64,000 bases of DNA from Yersinia kristensenii (GTDB taxonomy: Bacteria; Pseudomonadota; Gammaproteobacteria; Enterobacterales; Enterobacteriaceae): assembly GCF_900460525.1 (NCBI RefSeq), contig NZ_UHIY01000001.1, positions 1,860,001 through 1,924,000 on the forward strand. Reading direction: 5' to 3'. Position 1 is the stretch's first letter, and each line of letters begins with the position of its first letter. Below, in pieces: positions 29,517 to 41,241 of this stretch. A program made the position numbers and the translations under genes. Under the pieces are notes generated by a model. That model saw only the letters and a list, made by a program, of their open reading frames with translations. It was not told the DNA's origin and made no database searches.

Positions 29517-30299
29517 ATGAACACCTCTCGTATGCCTGCACTGTTTCTCGGCCACGGTAGCCCGATGAACGTGCTGGAAGAAAACAGTTACACTCAGGCA
29601 TGGCGTGCGTTGGGTGAGACGTTACCTCGCCCTAAGGCGATTTTGGTCATTTCTGCCCACTGGTACACCCGTGGCACCGCAGTAACAGCGATGGAAAAAC
29701 CTCGGACGATCCATGATTTTGGTGGCTTTCCACAGGCATTGTTTGATACCGAATATCCGGCCCCAGGTTCTCCAGAGTTGGCAGCCCAGATTCAGCAATT
29801 GTTGGCACCTATCGCCGTACAGGCTGATACCAGTGAATGGGGGCTAGACCACGGCAGCTGGGGGGTGTTGATCAAAATGTACCCTGCTGCGGATATTCCT
29901 GTGGTGCAATTGAGTATTGATGGCACCCAACCGGCAGCGTATCACTATGAATTAGGTCGTAAGCTGGCGGTACTGCGTGAGCAAGGTGTCATGATTGTCG
30001 CCAGCGGCAACGTAGTACATAACTTGCGTATGGTGAGATGGCAGGGCGAAAGCAACCCCTATCCATGGGCGGAGTCCTTCAACCAATTTGTGATAGATAA
30101 CCTTAACTATCAAGGAGATAATCACCCATTGGTCAATTTTATGCAGCATGAAGAGGCTGCACTGTCCAACCCGTCACCTGAGCATTATCTGCCATTACTG
30201 TATGTATTGGGGAGTTGGGATGGTAAAGAGCAGATTTCGATTCCAACCGATGGGATTGAGATGGGTTCGCTGAGTATGTTGTCGATTAAGCTTGGTTAG
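29517..30299 (+). CDS. ygiD: 4,5-DOPA extradiol dioxygenase family protein YgiD
   Basis: A 260-residue LigB-type ring-opening dioxygenase. Metal-ligand motifs are visible: FLGHGSPMN near the N-terminus, VISAHWYTRG (about residue 45) and VIASGNVVHNLR (about 160-170), with the DHGSWGVL loop. The E. coli enzyme opens L-DOPA in vitro; its natural substrate is unknown. The 259 bases before it show no regulatory element I can name. zupT, which lies near ribB in E. coli, is absent here. Confidence 0.92.
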   Translation: MNTSRMPALFLGHGSPMNVLEENSYTQAWRALGETLPRPKAILVISAHWYTRGTAVTAMEKPRTIHDFGGFPQALFDTEYPAPGSPELAAQIQQLLAPIAVQADTSEWGLDHGSWGVLIKMYPAADIPVVQLSIDGTQPAAYHYELGRKLAVLREQGVMIVASGNVVHNLRMVRWQGESNPYPWAESFNQFVIDNLNYQGDNHPLVNFMQHEEAALSNPSPEHYLPLLYVLGSWDGKEQISIPTDGIEMGSLSMLSIKLG

Positions 30300-30334
30300 C
30301 ATTGACGTTATAAAAACTTAAAACCAGCGAGCCA

Positions 30335-30415
30335 AGGGTTGACCACTCCTACGGGCGCTCTGACGGTTTACACCGTTACGGCCCCAACGGAGTGTTTCCC
30401 CTTGGTTCAGTTTTA
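30335..30415. repeat. Hairpin repeat, partner of the one near 40110-40180
   Basis: GGGCGCTCTGACGGTTTACA, then CCGTTACGG and GTTTCCCCTT, can form a stem (GACGG with CCGTT). A related string (GGGCGCTCCGACGGCTCACG, CCGTTACG, ATTTCCCCTT) occurs at about 40110-40175. It lies between convergent ygiD and ygiC. Confidence 0.6.
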
Positions 30416-30461
30416 TCAATAATTTTACGGTATTAGCCTTTATACCTATTCTTGCGCAGGC

Positions 30462-31622
30462 TTAACCCAAAATAATATGTGGGTAAAAACGTGACAGATC
30501 TTGGGTGATCAATTCACGATCTTCGCGCAAACCAATACCACAAGGCTGATCATTCACCAGCCAGCTACCAATCAGCGTATAGCTATCGCCGAACTTAGGT
30601 AGTGGGTGGAATTGCTGAACAATCATGCCTTCCTCACCATATGGCCCATCAACCCGCGCCACTTCTTTACCGTTTTCCACTATCTGAATATTGGCACCTT
30701 CCCGCGAGAATAGCGGCTTGGTGACATAATGATCCATGGCCGGATGATCATCTTCAGCAAAATAAGCAGGCAACAGATTAGGGTGATTTGGGAACATTTC
30801 CCACAGCAATGGCAGTAAGGCTTTATTGGAGATAATGCTCTTCCAGGCTGGTTCCAACCAGCGTACGCCAGCATCTTCCAATTTAGTGGAGAACATTTCG
30901 CGGAACATAAATTCCCACGGATAGAGCTTGAACAAATTACTGATAACCTGATTATCCAAGTCGGTAAATTGCCCTTTTTCCCCTAAGCCAATTTCCTCCA
31001 TAAACATGAATTCAGTTGGCAGACCGGCTTCCAACGCACAATCTTGCAGATATTGCACAGTACCACGATCTTCTTCACTGTCCTGGCAGCAAGCCAGATG
31101 CAGCAAGCTAAAACCATGGTTATCGCGCAAATCAACAAAACGTTCAATTAGCTTCTCTTGCATGCTATTGAATTGGTCTGAATCCTGGCTCAAATTACCC
31201 GCATTGATCTGGTCTTCCAACCATAGCCATTGGAAAAAAGCGGCTTCATATAGTGAGGTCGGGGTATCTGCGTTGTTTTCCAGCAGTTTGGCCGGATTTA
31301 TGCCGTCATAGGCCAGATCAAGACGCGAATAGAGCGAAGGTTGATTAGACTTCCACGAGCTACGCACAAAATCCCAGCAATGTTTCGGAATGCGGAATTT
31401 TGCCATCAGTTGATCGCTATTCACTACTTTTTCAACCACTTGCAGGCACATTTGATGCAACTCTGCGGTGGTGTCTTCCAACTCTTCAATTTGTGCCAGT
31501 GTGAATTCGTAATAGGCGTCTTCACACCAGTACGGCTCGCCATACATGGTGTGGAAACGGAAACCAAATTCGGTGGCTTTTTCGCGCCAGTCCGGGCGTT
31601 CGCTAATCGCTAAACGTTTCAT
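30462..31622 (-). CDS. ygiC: Glutathionylspermidine synthase-like ATP-grasp protein YgiC
   Basis: A 386-residue protein of the glutathionylspermidine synthase pre-ATP-grasp/ATP-grasp family ([64 protein letters not shown]). It lacks the amidase half of the bifunctional E. coli Gss enzyme. The natural substrate is not known. It lies 10 bases after ygiB and is probably translated from the same mRNA, as in E. coli. Confidence 0.92.
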   Translation of the reverse strand: MKRLAISERPDWREKATEFGFRFHTMYGEPYWCEDAYYEFTLAQIEELEDTTAELHQMCLQVVEKVVNSDQLMAKFRIPKHCWDFVRSSWKSNQPSLYSRLDLAYDGINPAKLLENNADTPTSLYEAAFFQWLWLEDQINAGNLSQDSDQFNSMQEKLIERFVDLRDNHGFSLLHLACCQDSEEDRGTVQYLQDCALEAGLPTEFMFMEEIGLGEKGQFTDLDNQVISNLFKLYPWEFMFREMFSTKLEDAGVRWLEPAWKSIISNKALLPLLWEMFPNHPNLLPAYFAEDDHPAMDHYVTKPLFSREGANIQIVENGKEVARVDGPYGEEGMIVQQFHPLPKFGDSYTLIGSWLVNDQPCGIGLREDRELITQDLSRFYPHIILG

Positions 31623-31632
31623 TAATCAGACC

Positions 31633-32322
31633 TTAGCCACCCATGCTGCGCGTGCTGGTTTTAGATGATGTCGCGGCACTACGTTGCATAGAAGACTGTT
31701 TAGCTACTGACTCACCAAAACCGCCACGGGTGATGGTATTGGTCACGGCAGGTTTCGGCGCCATGGCGGTTCTTGGCACAGTCATAGTGCGGCCAGTGGT
31801 GGCTGAACCGAAGTTTTTGCCGGTTGCGTCGACAAACTTACCATTGGCCGGGCTGTTTGGTGCTTTGGAGGTAAACAATGGCTGGCTTGCGCCACCGCCC
31901 ATCATGCGGCCCATCATATAACCTGCCATCAGCGGCATCCACATGCTACCGCTTTGCTGCGGTGCAGCGGCGGTGGTTTCAGTAGATGATGAGGATGTTG
32001 GGATCATACCGGCTTGTGCAGGAGCCTGGGTACACTGCGATTCACCAAATTCAGCCACGCAATCTTCACGGGTTGAATACTTAGGCGCAGTTTTAGCCGC
32101 TTCCTGCAAGGCTGTGTTGTATGCAGTGGTACATTCCGCGCTCTTGGACGGATTTGCTGCAGAGCAGTCATCAGCATTTTGATACAAAGAGACGGTTTCA
32201 TCGGTTTTTTCGCAGCCAGCCAGCATAAATACGGCACTGACAGCTAAAGCTACTGGCGCAAGGCGGTAGCTGCGCCAGGATTTACGGAAAGTCTCTTGAT
32301 GGATGTTTTGAGTCCGTTTCAT
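31633..32322 (-). CDS. ygiB: DUF1190 family lipoprotein YgiB
   Basis: A 229-residue protein from the ATG of [12 protein letters not shown]; five extra upstream codons are ignored. A hydrophobic segment (about residues 24-38) ends in the lipobox LAGC, so it is probably a lipoprotein. Next come a Cys-containing domain ([32 protein letters not shown]), a Gly/Met stretch ([14 protein letters not shown]) and a Ser/Arg/Thr-rich tail. In E. coli ygiB-ygiC lie next to tolC. The function is not established. Confidence 0.9.
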   Translation of the reverse strand: MKRTQNIHQETFRKSWRSYRLAPVALAVSAVFMLAGCEKTDETVSLYQNADDCSAANPSKSAECTTAYNTALQEAAKTAPKYSTREDCVAEFGESQCTQAPAQAGMIPTSSSSTETTAAAPQQSGSMWMPLMAGYMMGRMMGGGASQPLFTSKAPNSPANGKFVDATGKNFGSATTGRTMTVPRTAMAPKPAVTNTITRGGFGESVAKQSSMQRSAATSSKTSTRSMGG

Positions 32323-32514
32323 CATTATTTGTCTCATTTCCGGGCGTTCAATGCCCTTTCCCAGTAAGTGTCCTAAGAATAGGGGAAATGTGTATGAAAT
32401 TAAAGCTTGAGGGACGATGAGTAGCAGACTTTACAAAGCTATACGAAATGCTGCGAGTCACTTCGCTTTTTTCATTGACGAAAAATGCTGGGGAGTAAAA
32501 AAGAGGAAATGAAG

Positions 32515-32551
32515 AAAAATAAACCGGGCACAGCTTGACGCTGTACCCGGT
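32515..32551 (-). terminator. tolC terminator
   Basis: ACCGGGCACAGC and GCTGTACCCGGT form a 12-bp stem with one mismatch and a 5-base loop, 20 bases beyond the tolC stop. On the minus strand it is followed by TTTATTTTTC. Confidence 0.85.
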
Positions 32552-32570
32552 GAGTTCACATTCGTAAAAA

Positions 32571-34037
32571 TCAGTTACGGAATGGATTACCGGCAGCAGC
32601 GGTAGTCGGCTGGCTAACCGTTGTTGCTCGCGGTGCAGTCCGAGTGCTAGTACCATCAGCATAAGCATTCTGGTTAGCATCATCCGGTGCCAAGCTGGTG
32701 GCAGATGTTGGGACGGGTTTATCCAGTACGCCATTCAGTGCCATCAGATCGTTCATGTTCAGTGTACCCAGCGCTGACTGGATATTTAACTGATTAATCA
32801 GGTAGTTATAACGTGCATCGGCGAGTTGCTGTTTAGATTGATACAAGTTAGTTGTTGCAGTCAACACATCCAGAATGGTGCGAGTTCCCACTTGATAACC
32901 TGCTTCCATCGCATCTAATGAGCTTTGGTTAGAAATAACCACTTGTTCATAAGCCTTAATGCTACTGATGGAGGCTGAAATATTATTAAATGAGGAACGG
33001 ACAGTTTGCACCACACTACGGTGTGCGCTTTCCAACTGCTCACTGGCACCGACGAAATTGTATTGTGCCTGTTTCACTGAAGAATTAGTCGCTCCACCGC
33101 TGTACAGCGGTAAGCTCAGTTGCACGCCAATTTTGTTCTGACCAGCATCCATGTTTGCTTGCTGGGTACTTGGCGTGCCGCCGCTGTAGCGAGTATTGGT
33201 GACTGAAGTTGAAGCCGTCAAATCGATGGTTGGCATATAGCCTGTTTCTGCCGACTTAATCTGCTCACGGGCTAAATCTTGGCTCAAACGAGCAGAAAGC
33301 AACGAAAGGTTACGTTTTTCAGCTTCTTTCAACAGGTTATTGACGGCCTGTGGGCGTTCTGTCTTCAAGCGAGAGACATTCAACGAGGCCAGTTCAGGGT
33401 AATAAACACCGGTAATTTGGCGCAGGTTTTCCAACGCGTTATCCAGGTTATTACGGGCCGTCACTTCTGCTGCTAACACGGTATCGTAACTAGCTCGGGC
33501 GTTTTGTACGTCAGTAATTGCCACTAAACCCACATTAAAACGCTGGGTCGTTTGGTCTAACTGGCGATAAACAGATTGCTTCTGCGCTTCGGTATAAGAC
33601 AGGCTATCAATGGCTCTGAGAACATTAAAATAGGCAGTTGCCGTGTTCAAGATAAGCGCTTGTTCATTGGTCTGGAAGGTTACATCCTGAATACCCGCGG
33701 CCTTCTCTTGCAAAGTCAGAGCACGCCATTTAGACATGTCGAAAATGGTTTGAGTCAGTTGCAGAGAGCCTGATGTTGCATTGCTATCCGGGCTGTCAGA
33801 GGCATCACGGAAACCATTAGTATGGGTGTAACCGGCACCTAAACCCAGCTGTGGTAACAGCGGGCTACGGGCTTCATTAATTTTTTCATATGCAGCATCG
33901 CGGTCAGCCGCTGATTTGCGTAAATCCGGGTTACTATCCCTGGCTTGCTTATAAACTTGCAGCAAGTTCTCTGCCTGGCTCATGCTACTGAAACCAGCCA
34001 GACTCAGCCCGATAAGAAGGGGGAGCAGTTTCTTCAT
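32571..34037 (-). CDS. tolC: Outer membrane efflux channel TolC
   Basis: A 488-residue outer-membrane channel-tunnel used by AcrAB-type pumps and type I secretion. The signal peptide is residues 1-22 (LLIGLSLAGFSSMSQAE). Two internally homologous OEP repeats follow, each with long helices and barrel strands (ENLLQVYKQARDSNPDLRKS, YEQVVISNQSSLDAMEAGYQ, VGTRTILDVLTATTNLYQ). A Thr/Ala/Pro-rich C-terminal tail of about 45 residues is typical of enterobacterial TolC. It is divergent from nudF. Confidence 0.97.
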   Translation of the reverse strand: MKKLLPLLIGLSLAGFSSMSQAENLLQVYKQARDSNPDLRKSAADRDAAYEKINEARSPLLPQLGLGAGYTHTNGFRDASDSPDSNATSGSLQLTQTIFDMSKWRALTLQEKAAGIQDVTFQTNEQALILNTATAYFNVLRAIDSLSYTEAQKQSVYRQLDQTTQRFNVGLVAITDVQNARASYDTVLAAEVTARNNLDNALENLRQITGVYYPELASLNVSRLKTERPQAVNNLLKEAEKRNLSLLSARLSQDLAREQIKSAETGYMPTIDLTASTSVTNTRYSGGTPSTQQANMDAGQNKIGVQLSLPLYSGGATNSSVKQAQYNFVGASEQLESAHRSVVQTVRSSFNNISASISSIKAYEQVVISNQSSLDAMEAGYQVGTRTILDVLTATTNLYQSKQQLADARYNYLINQLNIQSALGTLNMNDLMALNGVLDKPVPTSATSLAPDDANQNAYADGTSTRTAPRATTVSQPTTAAAGNPFRN

Positions 34038-34354
34038 TTGCAGTCCTTGTTGTGCAGCAGTTGTGCGGCAATATTACTATGGTAGCTGTCGATAGACGAA
34101 TTGTTGCCGATTCTATCAGAGTCTGCCAATGGGATAAGGTGGCAGATTGTGCCATCTCGCCTAAATTTACTTAAATCTATCACAAAGCTAAATGACTATT
34201 CAGACAACTAACCTGTATCACACTATTTTTGTCAAATAATCTTTATAAAACCGCCTTTATAAAATTGCCAACCTCTATTAGCCTGACTGGCATTCATTCA
34301 TGCTGTCATTAAAAGTCACTATTCAGGCTAGATACTTAAGTAAGGAAAGACGTT
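34038..34354. promoter_or_regulatory. Divergent tolC/nudF promoter region
   Basis: A 317-base AT-rich gap that must hold the promoters of both genes. In E. coli tolC has a mar/sox/rob box; I could not identify one here by eye with confidence. GAAAGACG precedes the nudF ATG as a ribosome site. No repeats or terminators were seen. Confidence 0.35.
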
Positions 34355-34987
34355 ATGACATCAAAACAACCCTCACCGGTGACCTTCGGCAAGAAGGATG
34401 TGGAAATTATTGCACGTGAAACGCGGTACAGGGGTTTTTTTTCACTGGATTTATACCGGTTTCGTCATCGTTTGTTTAATGGCGAAATGAGTGGGGAGGT
34501 TAAACGCGAAATTTTTGAGCGCGGCCATGCCGCCGTGTTATTACCTTATGACCCGGTGCGTGATGAAGTGGTGCTGGTTGAACAATTACGGATTGCCGCC
34601 ATTGACAGCAGCCGGTCGCCTTGGTTATTAGAAATGGTGGCTGGAATGATCGAAGAGGGCGAAACCGTCGAGGAAGTGGTACGTCGCGAAGCGGAAGAAG
34701 AAGCGGGGATTCAGGTTGGCCGCTGTAAACCGGTGCTCAGTTATTTAGCCAGCCCTGGTGGCACCAGTGAGCGCTTATCTATCATGGTCGGGGAAGTCGA
34801 TGCGACGACCGCGAGTGGGATTCATGGGCTGGCCGATGAAAATGAAGATATTCGGGTGCATGTTGTCAGCCGTGAGCAAGCTTATCGTTGGGTTGAAGAA
34901 GGTGTTATTGATAATGCAGCCTCAGTCATTGCATTACAATGGTTGGCGTTGCACCATCAATCGCTAAGAGCAGAATGGCAGTCGTAA
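34355..34987 (+). CDS. nudF: ADP-ribose diphosphatase NudF
   Basis: A 210-residue Nudix hydrolase that splits ADP-ribose to AMP and ribose-5-phosphate. The Nudix box is perfect: GMIEEGETVEEVVRREAEEE followed by AGI fits GX5EX7REUXEEXGU. The N-terminal part (VEIIARETRYRGFFSLDLYR) is that of the NudF dimer. It is the first gene of the nudF-yqiB-cpdA-yqiA-parE series. Confidence 0.97.
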   Translation: MTSKQPSPVTFGKKDVEIIARETRYRGFFSLDLYRFRHRLFNGEMSGEVKREIFERGHAAVLLPYDPVRDEVVLVEQLRIAAIDSSRSPWLLEMVAGMIEEGETVEEVVRREAEEEAGIQVGRCKPVLSYLASPGGTSERLSIMVGEVDATTASGIHGLADENEDIRVHVVSREQAYRWVEEGVIDNAASVIALQWLALHHQSLRAEWQS

Positions 34988-34999
34988 AGAGAGAAAATA

Positions 35000-35425
35000 A
35001 TGAGCAAGCGCTACACACCTGATTTTCCTGAAATGATGCGGATATGCGAAACTAACTTCGCGCAATTGCGTCGTTTGATACCGCGTGTCGATGAAGTGGG
35101 TGAAAGCGTGGCTTATCAGGTCAACGGCGCCAGTTATCAACTGACAATTATTGAGTCAACCCGCTACACTTCTGTTGTCGAAATTGTGCAAACTGCGCCT
35201 GTTATCAGTCATTGGAGCCTGCCATCTATGGTCGTGCGGCTTTATCATGATGCGCAGGTCGCGGAAGTGTGTGCCAGTCAGCAGATCTCCCGCTTCAAAG
35301 CAAGTTATGATTATCCGAATAAAAAGTTGCATCAGCGGGACGAAAAGCATCAAATTAACCAGTTTCTTGCTGACTGGTTGCGCTATTGCTTGGCGCATGG
35401 AGCGATGGCAGTTCCGGTTTGTTAG
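35000..35425 (+). CDS. yqiB: DUF1249 family protein YqiB
   Basis: A 141-residue protein, [20 protein letters not shown] to PVC, close to E. coli YqiB. It starts 12 bases after nudF. The conserved motifs [20 protein letters not shown] and [11 protein letters not shown] are family features. No enzyme motif is visible and the function is unknown; its constant place between nudF and cpdA is the only clue. Confidence 0.93.
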   Translation: MSKRYTPDFPEMMRICETNFAQLRRLIPRVDEVGESVAYQVNGASYQLTIIESTRYTSVVEIVQTAPVISHWSLPSMVVRLYHDAQVAEVCASQQISRFKASYDYPNKKLHQRDEKHQINQFLADWLRYCLAHGAMAVPVC

Positions 35426-35504
35426 ACAGACTTATAGCCTGACCTACTGAGAGACAGAGATGTGATGAATCTGGTTGGGAAAGGTGCAAAAACAAGGACA
35501 CCAT

Positions 35505-36332
35505 TTGGAAAGCCTGTTTAAACTGCCTATGGCGAGTGGGGCCAGGGTTAGAATTTTACAAATAACAGATACCCACCTCTTTGCGGGGGAACATGAGACC
35601 TTGCTGGGTGTAAATACTTCTCGCAGTTATCGCGCTGTGTTAGATGCGATTATTGCTGAGCAACACTCCTTTGATCTTATTGTTGCGACCGGTGATTTGG
35701 CTCAGGATCATTCCGTTGCGGCTTATCAGAATTTTGCTGAGGGCATCTCCCGTTTGCCAGCACCTTGTGTCTGGCTACCCGGCAATCATGATTTCCAGCC
35801 TGCGATGGTGGATGCTTTAGCAAATGCCGATATTGCACCGTCAAAGCATGTTCTGGTGGGTGATAACTGGCAAATACTGTTATTAGATAGCCAAGTTTTT
35901 GGTGTCCCTTACGGTGAACTGAGTGACTATTAGTTGGAGTGGATGGAGCGCTGCCTGGTCGCGTATCCAGAACGTTACACACTGATATTATTGCACCATC
36001 ACCCGATGCCTTCGGGTTGTACTTGGCTTGATCAACATAGTTTACGCAACGCGCATATGCTTGCAGCCGTGCTGACTCGCTATCCGCGCGTGACCACCTT
36101 GTTGTGCGGCCATATTCATCAGGATTTAGATCTCGATTGGTATGGTAAGCGCCTGTTGGCTAGCCCTTCTACCTGTGTGCAGTTCAAACCGCACTGTACT
36201 AATTTTACACTTGATACTGTGGCACCGGGATGGCGCTACCTCGACTTACTGCCTGATGGAAGACTTGAAACTGAGGTTCGTCGGTTAGCCAGTGATGATT
36301 TCTGCCCGGACATGGACTCGGATGGTTATTGA
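35505..36332 (+). pseudogene. cpdA: 3',5'-cyclic AMP phosphodiesterase, interrupted by an in-frame amber codon
   Basis: Counting from the TTG at 35505 (AAGGA upstream) to the TGA at 36330-36332, the frame has 276 codons. That would be a 275-residue protein, exactly the E. coli CpdA length. Codon 143, at 35931-35933, is TAG where the family has Gln (GELSDY-stop-LEWMER); a single C-to-T change would restore it. The first part keeps the metallophosphoesterase motifs DTHLF, ATGDL and GNHD; the rest keeps HHHPMP and GHIH. A 142-residue product would lack several metal ligands and should be inactive. Only amber suppression, readthrough or a sequencing error would rescue it. No other damage is visible, so the loss looks recent. 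Confidence 0.9.
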
Positions 36333-36914
36333 ATGAGTACGCTTCTATATATTCACGGATTTAATAGTTCACCCAGCTCGGCCAAGGCAACCACTTTCAA
36401 AAGTTGGTTGCAGCAACACCATCCTCATATTGAGATGCAGATACCGCAATTACCGCCTTATCCGGCGGAGGCCGCAGAAATGCTGGAAAGCATCGTGATG
36501 GATAAAGCGGGGCAATCCCTCGGCATTGTAGGTTCTTCCCTTGGTGGTTATTTTGCTACCTGGCTTTCCCAGCGCTTTAGTATTCCCGCCGTGGTGGTTA
36601 ACCCGGCAGTGCGGCCATTTGAGCTGCTCAGCGATTATCTGGGGGAAAATGAGAACCCCTACACTGGGCAACAATATGTGTTAGAGTCTCGACATATTTA
36701 TGATCTGAAAGCCATGCAGATTGAACAGTTGGGATCACCGGATTTACTCTGGTTATTGCAACAAACCGGGGATGAAATCCTCGATTACCGTCAAGCGGTT
36801 GCCTATTATACCCCTTGTCGGCAAACAGTAGAATCAGGTGGGAATCATGCCTTTGTTGGCTTTGATCATTATTTCTCCCCGATTGTAACTTTTTTAGGGC
36901 TAGCAACCGCTTGA
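36333..36914 (+). CDS. yqiA: Esterase YqiA
   Basis: A 193-residue alpha/beta-hydrolase (UPF0227). The nucleophile elbow is GSSLGGYFA, with [11 protein letters not shown] near the start and the late acid and His in [10 protein letters not shown] and [12 protein letters not shown]. Its ATG directly abuts the cpdA stop, so its translation may depend on ribosomes finishing cpdA. An amber codon in cpdA could therefore reduce yqiA output. The physiological substrate is unknown. Confidence 0.93.
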   Translation: MSTLLYIHGFNSSPSSAKATTFKSWLQQHHPHIEMQIPQLPPYPAEAAEMLESIVMDKAGQSLGIVGSSLGGYFATWLSQRFSIPAVVVNPAVRPFELLSDYLGENENPYTGQQYVLESRHIYDLKAMQIEQLGSPDLLWLLQQTGDEILDYRQAVAYYTPCRQTVESGGNHAFVGFDHYFSPIVTFLGLATA

Positions 36915-37026
36915 TATGGCAGTTTAAGCATCACCCGATACAGTCGGTTTTGTTACTGCAGTGGGTATTGTACCGTAGGCCGTGATGGCCTGCCGGGCAT
37001 GTTACCGCTAGCCTTCCAACCATTAG

Positions 37027-38940
<1,914 letters not shown>

Positions 38941-38960
38941 TCGATAACAGGATCTGAGCG

Positions 38961-39884
38961 ATGAAAGTGACCTTAGAAGAGCTGCAGGCGTTTACCTCGG
39001 TAGTTGACTGTGGCTCAATCACGGCGGCTGCGGAGCAGCGTAGTCAGACCACATCAGGCATCAGCCGGGCATTGAGCCGGCTGGAACAAAAGTTGGCGAC
39101 CACCTTACTGCGCCGTACCACACGGCGGCTGGAGCTGACGGAAGAGGGCGAATTGTTCCTCAAACATGCGCGGCAGATCCTCGGTGCGGTCGATGATGCT
39201 GAAGAGCAGATTGCTCTACGGCGGCTGAAACCGGCTGGGCGGTTGCGGGTGAATGCGGCAGCGCCTTTTATGCAGCATGTGATTGTACCGATGATTCCCG
39301 GTTTTCGCGCACTATATCCGCAAATCATCCTTGAGCTGAATACCGACGACCTGAATATCGATTTGCTGGAACAACGCACTGATATCGCGATCCGCATTGG
39401 CGCGCTACGCGATTCAACTATCCATGCGCGTTTGTTGGGTGCCAGCCGGGTGCGTATCCTCGCTAGCCCAGATTATCTACAACTCCACGGCACTCCCCAT
39501 ACGATTGAGGAGCTGGCAAATCACAGTTTGCTTGGTTTTACTCAGCCCGAGTTTCTTAATCAGTGGTCACTACCTCATTTGCCGGGTGGACGTTCGTCAA
39601 TCATTCCTAATCTGGCTGCATCCAGTGGCGAAACACTGCGTTTATTGGCTTTACAGGGCGAAGGGATTGTCGAACTCTCAGATTTTATGACTCGAGAGGA
39701 TCAACTGGCGGGGCGCTTAGTTGAGGTGATGGCCGATCAAACTCTGGAAACCTGGCAGCCGATTAATGCAGTTTATTATCGTAATACTCAGCTTGCCGCG
39801 CGCATTACTTGTTTTCTGGATTATGTCAGTGAGCAGATTAAGTTGCAGGGTAGTCATTGGCTCAGAGATCCCCTTCGTACTTGA
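38961..39884 (+). CDS. LysR family transcriptional regulator (YafC-like)
   Basis: A 307-residue LysR protein starting 20 bases after parE. The winged helix-turn-helix (1-60) shows LEELQAFTSVVDCGSITAAA and ISRALSRLEQKLATTLLRRT. The effector domain (about 90-295) belongs to the CrgA/YafC type (LRVNAAAPFMQHVIVPMIPG, DIAIRIGALRDSTI, LRLLALQGEGIVELSDFM). Its targets are not evident. Neighbours ygiN-mdaB, some 430 bases away on the other strand, are possible targets because similar regulators often control quinone or aldehyde reductases; this is inference. Confidence 0.85.
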   Translation: MKVTLEELQAFTSVVDCGSITAAAEQRSQTTSGISRALSRLEQKLATTLLRRTTRRLELTEEGELFLKHARQILGAVDDAEEQIALRRLKPAGRLRVNAAAPFMQHVIVPMIPGFRALYPQIILELNTDDLNIDLLEQRTDIAIRIGALRDSTIHARLLGASRVRILASPDYLQLHGTPHTIEELANHSLLGFTQPEFLNQWSLPHLPGGRSSIIPNLAASSGETLRLLALQGEGIVELSDFMTREDQLAGRLVEVMADQTLETWQPINAVYYRNTQLAARITCFLDYVSEQIKLQGSHWLRDPLRT

Positions 39885-40309
39885 AGCCACAGGGTTAGCT
39901 GCGCTAATTACTCGGCCCATCCGTAGACCTCGCCTTTGCGGGGTGCTGCAAGCAGCGTTCAAGTCTGTTCCCGACAGATTTGTTCTCCGAATCACTTACT
40001 TGTAGTTGACCCTACATGAATAAGTTTATCGGAATTAATGGGCCTCAAAGAGGCTCTTGAGGTTGATGACAAACCCATTTTGTCGCATTGAGGCTGACGG
40101 GGCGACTGCGCCGATGGGCGCTCCGACGGCTCACGCCGTTACGACCCATTCGGCACATTTCCCCTTTTATCAACTTTGTCAGCAGTCTGATAAGCCTCAA
40201 AGAGGCTCACCCTACGGGCTGGCATAAATGCTGTTCAAATCGATTTTCAACCGATTAGTCATTCGCTTGCCGCCTACCTGCAACTCCAATGACTTTGGGG
40301 ATAGGCTGA
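39885..40309. repeat. Composite ERIC repeat with an inserted segment between the LysR gene and ygiN
   Basis: The 425-base gap is made of repeats. The left part (39885-40035) has TTAGCTGCGCTAATTACTCG, then CCGAATCACTTACTTG and TAAGTTTATCGGAATTAATG. The ERIC end (ATTCGCTTGCCGCCTACCTG, CAATGACTTTGGG) resumes only at about 40260. Between them lie two copies of GCCTCAAAGAGGCTC (about 40044 and 40194) and the hairpin string shared with 30335-30415. A second element therefore appears nested inside an ERIC copy. No gene is visible. Confidence 0.7.
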
Positions 40310-40615
40310 TTAAGCGTTATCAAGGATATGAATGTTCACATCCAGCACATCATCTTTAACCACTTCACGATGCATCTGCATATGTTGCATTTGCAGATGC
40401 AGTTCCAAGTGATGCACACTTTGCCACTTTTCCAGCATGAAAATTGAGTCTGGCGAATTCTTTTGCCAGTCAAGCTGGGTTGGTACGTCAATCATTGGCA
40501 CGTAGCCACCACAGCCCTCTTCTGCCAGCACCGCCGGTATTAGCTTCTCAATAGCGTCCAACACGGTCTGACGACGCCCTGGTTTGACTTTTATTTCTGC
40601 AAAAACAGTAATCAT
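40310..40615 (-). CDS. ygiN: Putative quinol monooxygenase YgiN
   Basis: A 101-residue ABM-domain protein (MITVFAEIKVKPGRRQTVLD, EEGCGGYVPMIDV, FMLEKWQSVHHLELH). E. coli YgiN oxidises menadiol and was proposed to form a quinone redox cycle with MdaB. It lies 32 bases after mdaB on the same strand, consistent with one operon. Confidence 0.93.
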   Translation of the reverse strand: MITVFAEIKVKPGRRQTVLDAIEKLIPAVLAEEGCGGYVPMIDVPTQLDWQKNSPDSIFMLEKWQSVHHLELHLQMQHMQMHREVVKDDVLDVNIHILDNA

Positions 40616-40647
40616 GGCTACCCCAATTTAGATGTGATGGTGTGATA

Positions 40648-41241
40648 TCAAACTGCTTGATGCTTAAAGTTTTCGGCCAAATGCTGACGATAACGATTAA
40701 TATCACCTTCAATATCTGGTTGCTTAATCACATCATTGCACATAAATGTTGGCAAGGATTCCATTCCAAGGAATTGATTTGCCTTATGGAAATGCAGGTA
40801 AACGCCATCAACACCGACCCCTTCAAAGAACTGATTCGGATCAGTAAAGGCTTCAAATGGTGCATTCCAGGTCACTGAAAGCATATAGGTTTTACCTTGA
40901 ATCAAACCGCCAGAACCATAGCCTTTAGTGGCATCGGAGCGCGTACGACCATCACTTTGATACAGGCGGCCATGGCCATAGGTAAAGACTTCATCAATGT
41001 ATTTTTTCAAAATCCATGGTTCGCCCATCCACCAACCTGGCATTTGATAAATGACGGTATCAGCCCAAAGATAATTTTCAATTTCATTTTCAATATCATA
41101 GCCCTGGTCAACAGTAGTGATTTTAACCTGATGGCCATTCTCTTGTAGAAAATCGGCAGCCACATTAGTGAGAGTGAGATTAAGCGCCCCTTTGGAGTGC
41201 GCAAATTCCTTCATTGCGTTAATAATTAATACGTTACTCAT
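40648..41241 (-). CDS. mdaB: NADPH:quinone oxidoreductase MdaB
   Basis: A 197-residue flavodoxin-fold reductase that carries out two-electron reduction of quinones, limiting redox cycling. The N-terminal VLIINAMKEFAHSKGALN replaces the usual flavin loop as in MdaB. YQMPGWWMGEPWILKKYIDE and the GKTYMLSVTWNAPFEAFTD segment are family signatures. It is the first gene of mdaB-ygiN. Confidence 0.95.
   Translation of the reverse strand: MSNVLIINAMKEFAHSKGALNLTLTNVAADFLQENGHQVKITTVDQGYDIENEIENYLWADTVIYQMPGWWMGEPWILKKYIDEVFTYGHGRLYQSDGRTRSDATKGYGSGGLIQGKTYMLSVTWNAPFEAFTDPNQFFEGVGVDGVYLHFHKANQFLGMESLPTFMCNDVIKQPDIEGDINRYRQHLAENFKHQAV

Noticed and set aside
35475..35933. Reading the first half of cpdA as a complete short gene of 152 codons and the second half as a separate gene
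   Set aside because: Both halves are in the same frame, join at one TAG and together match one 275-residue metallophosphoesterase, so a single interrupted gene is the simpler reading.
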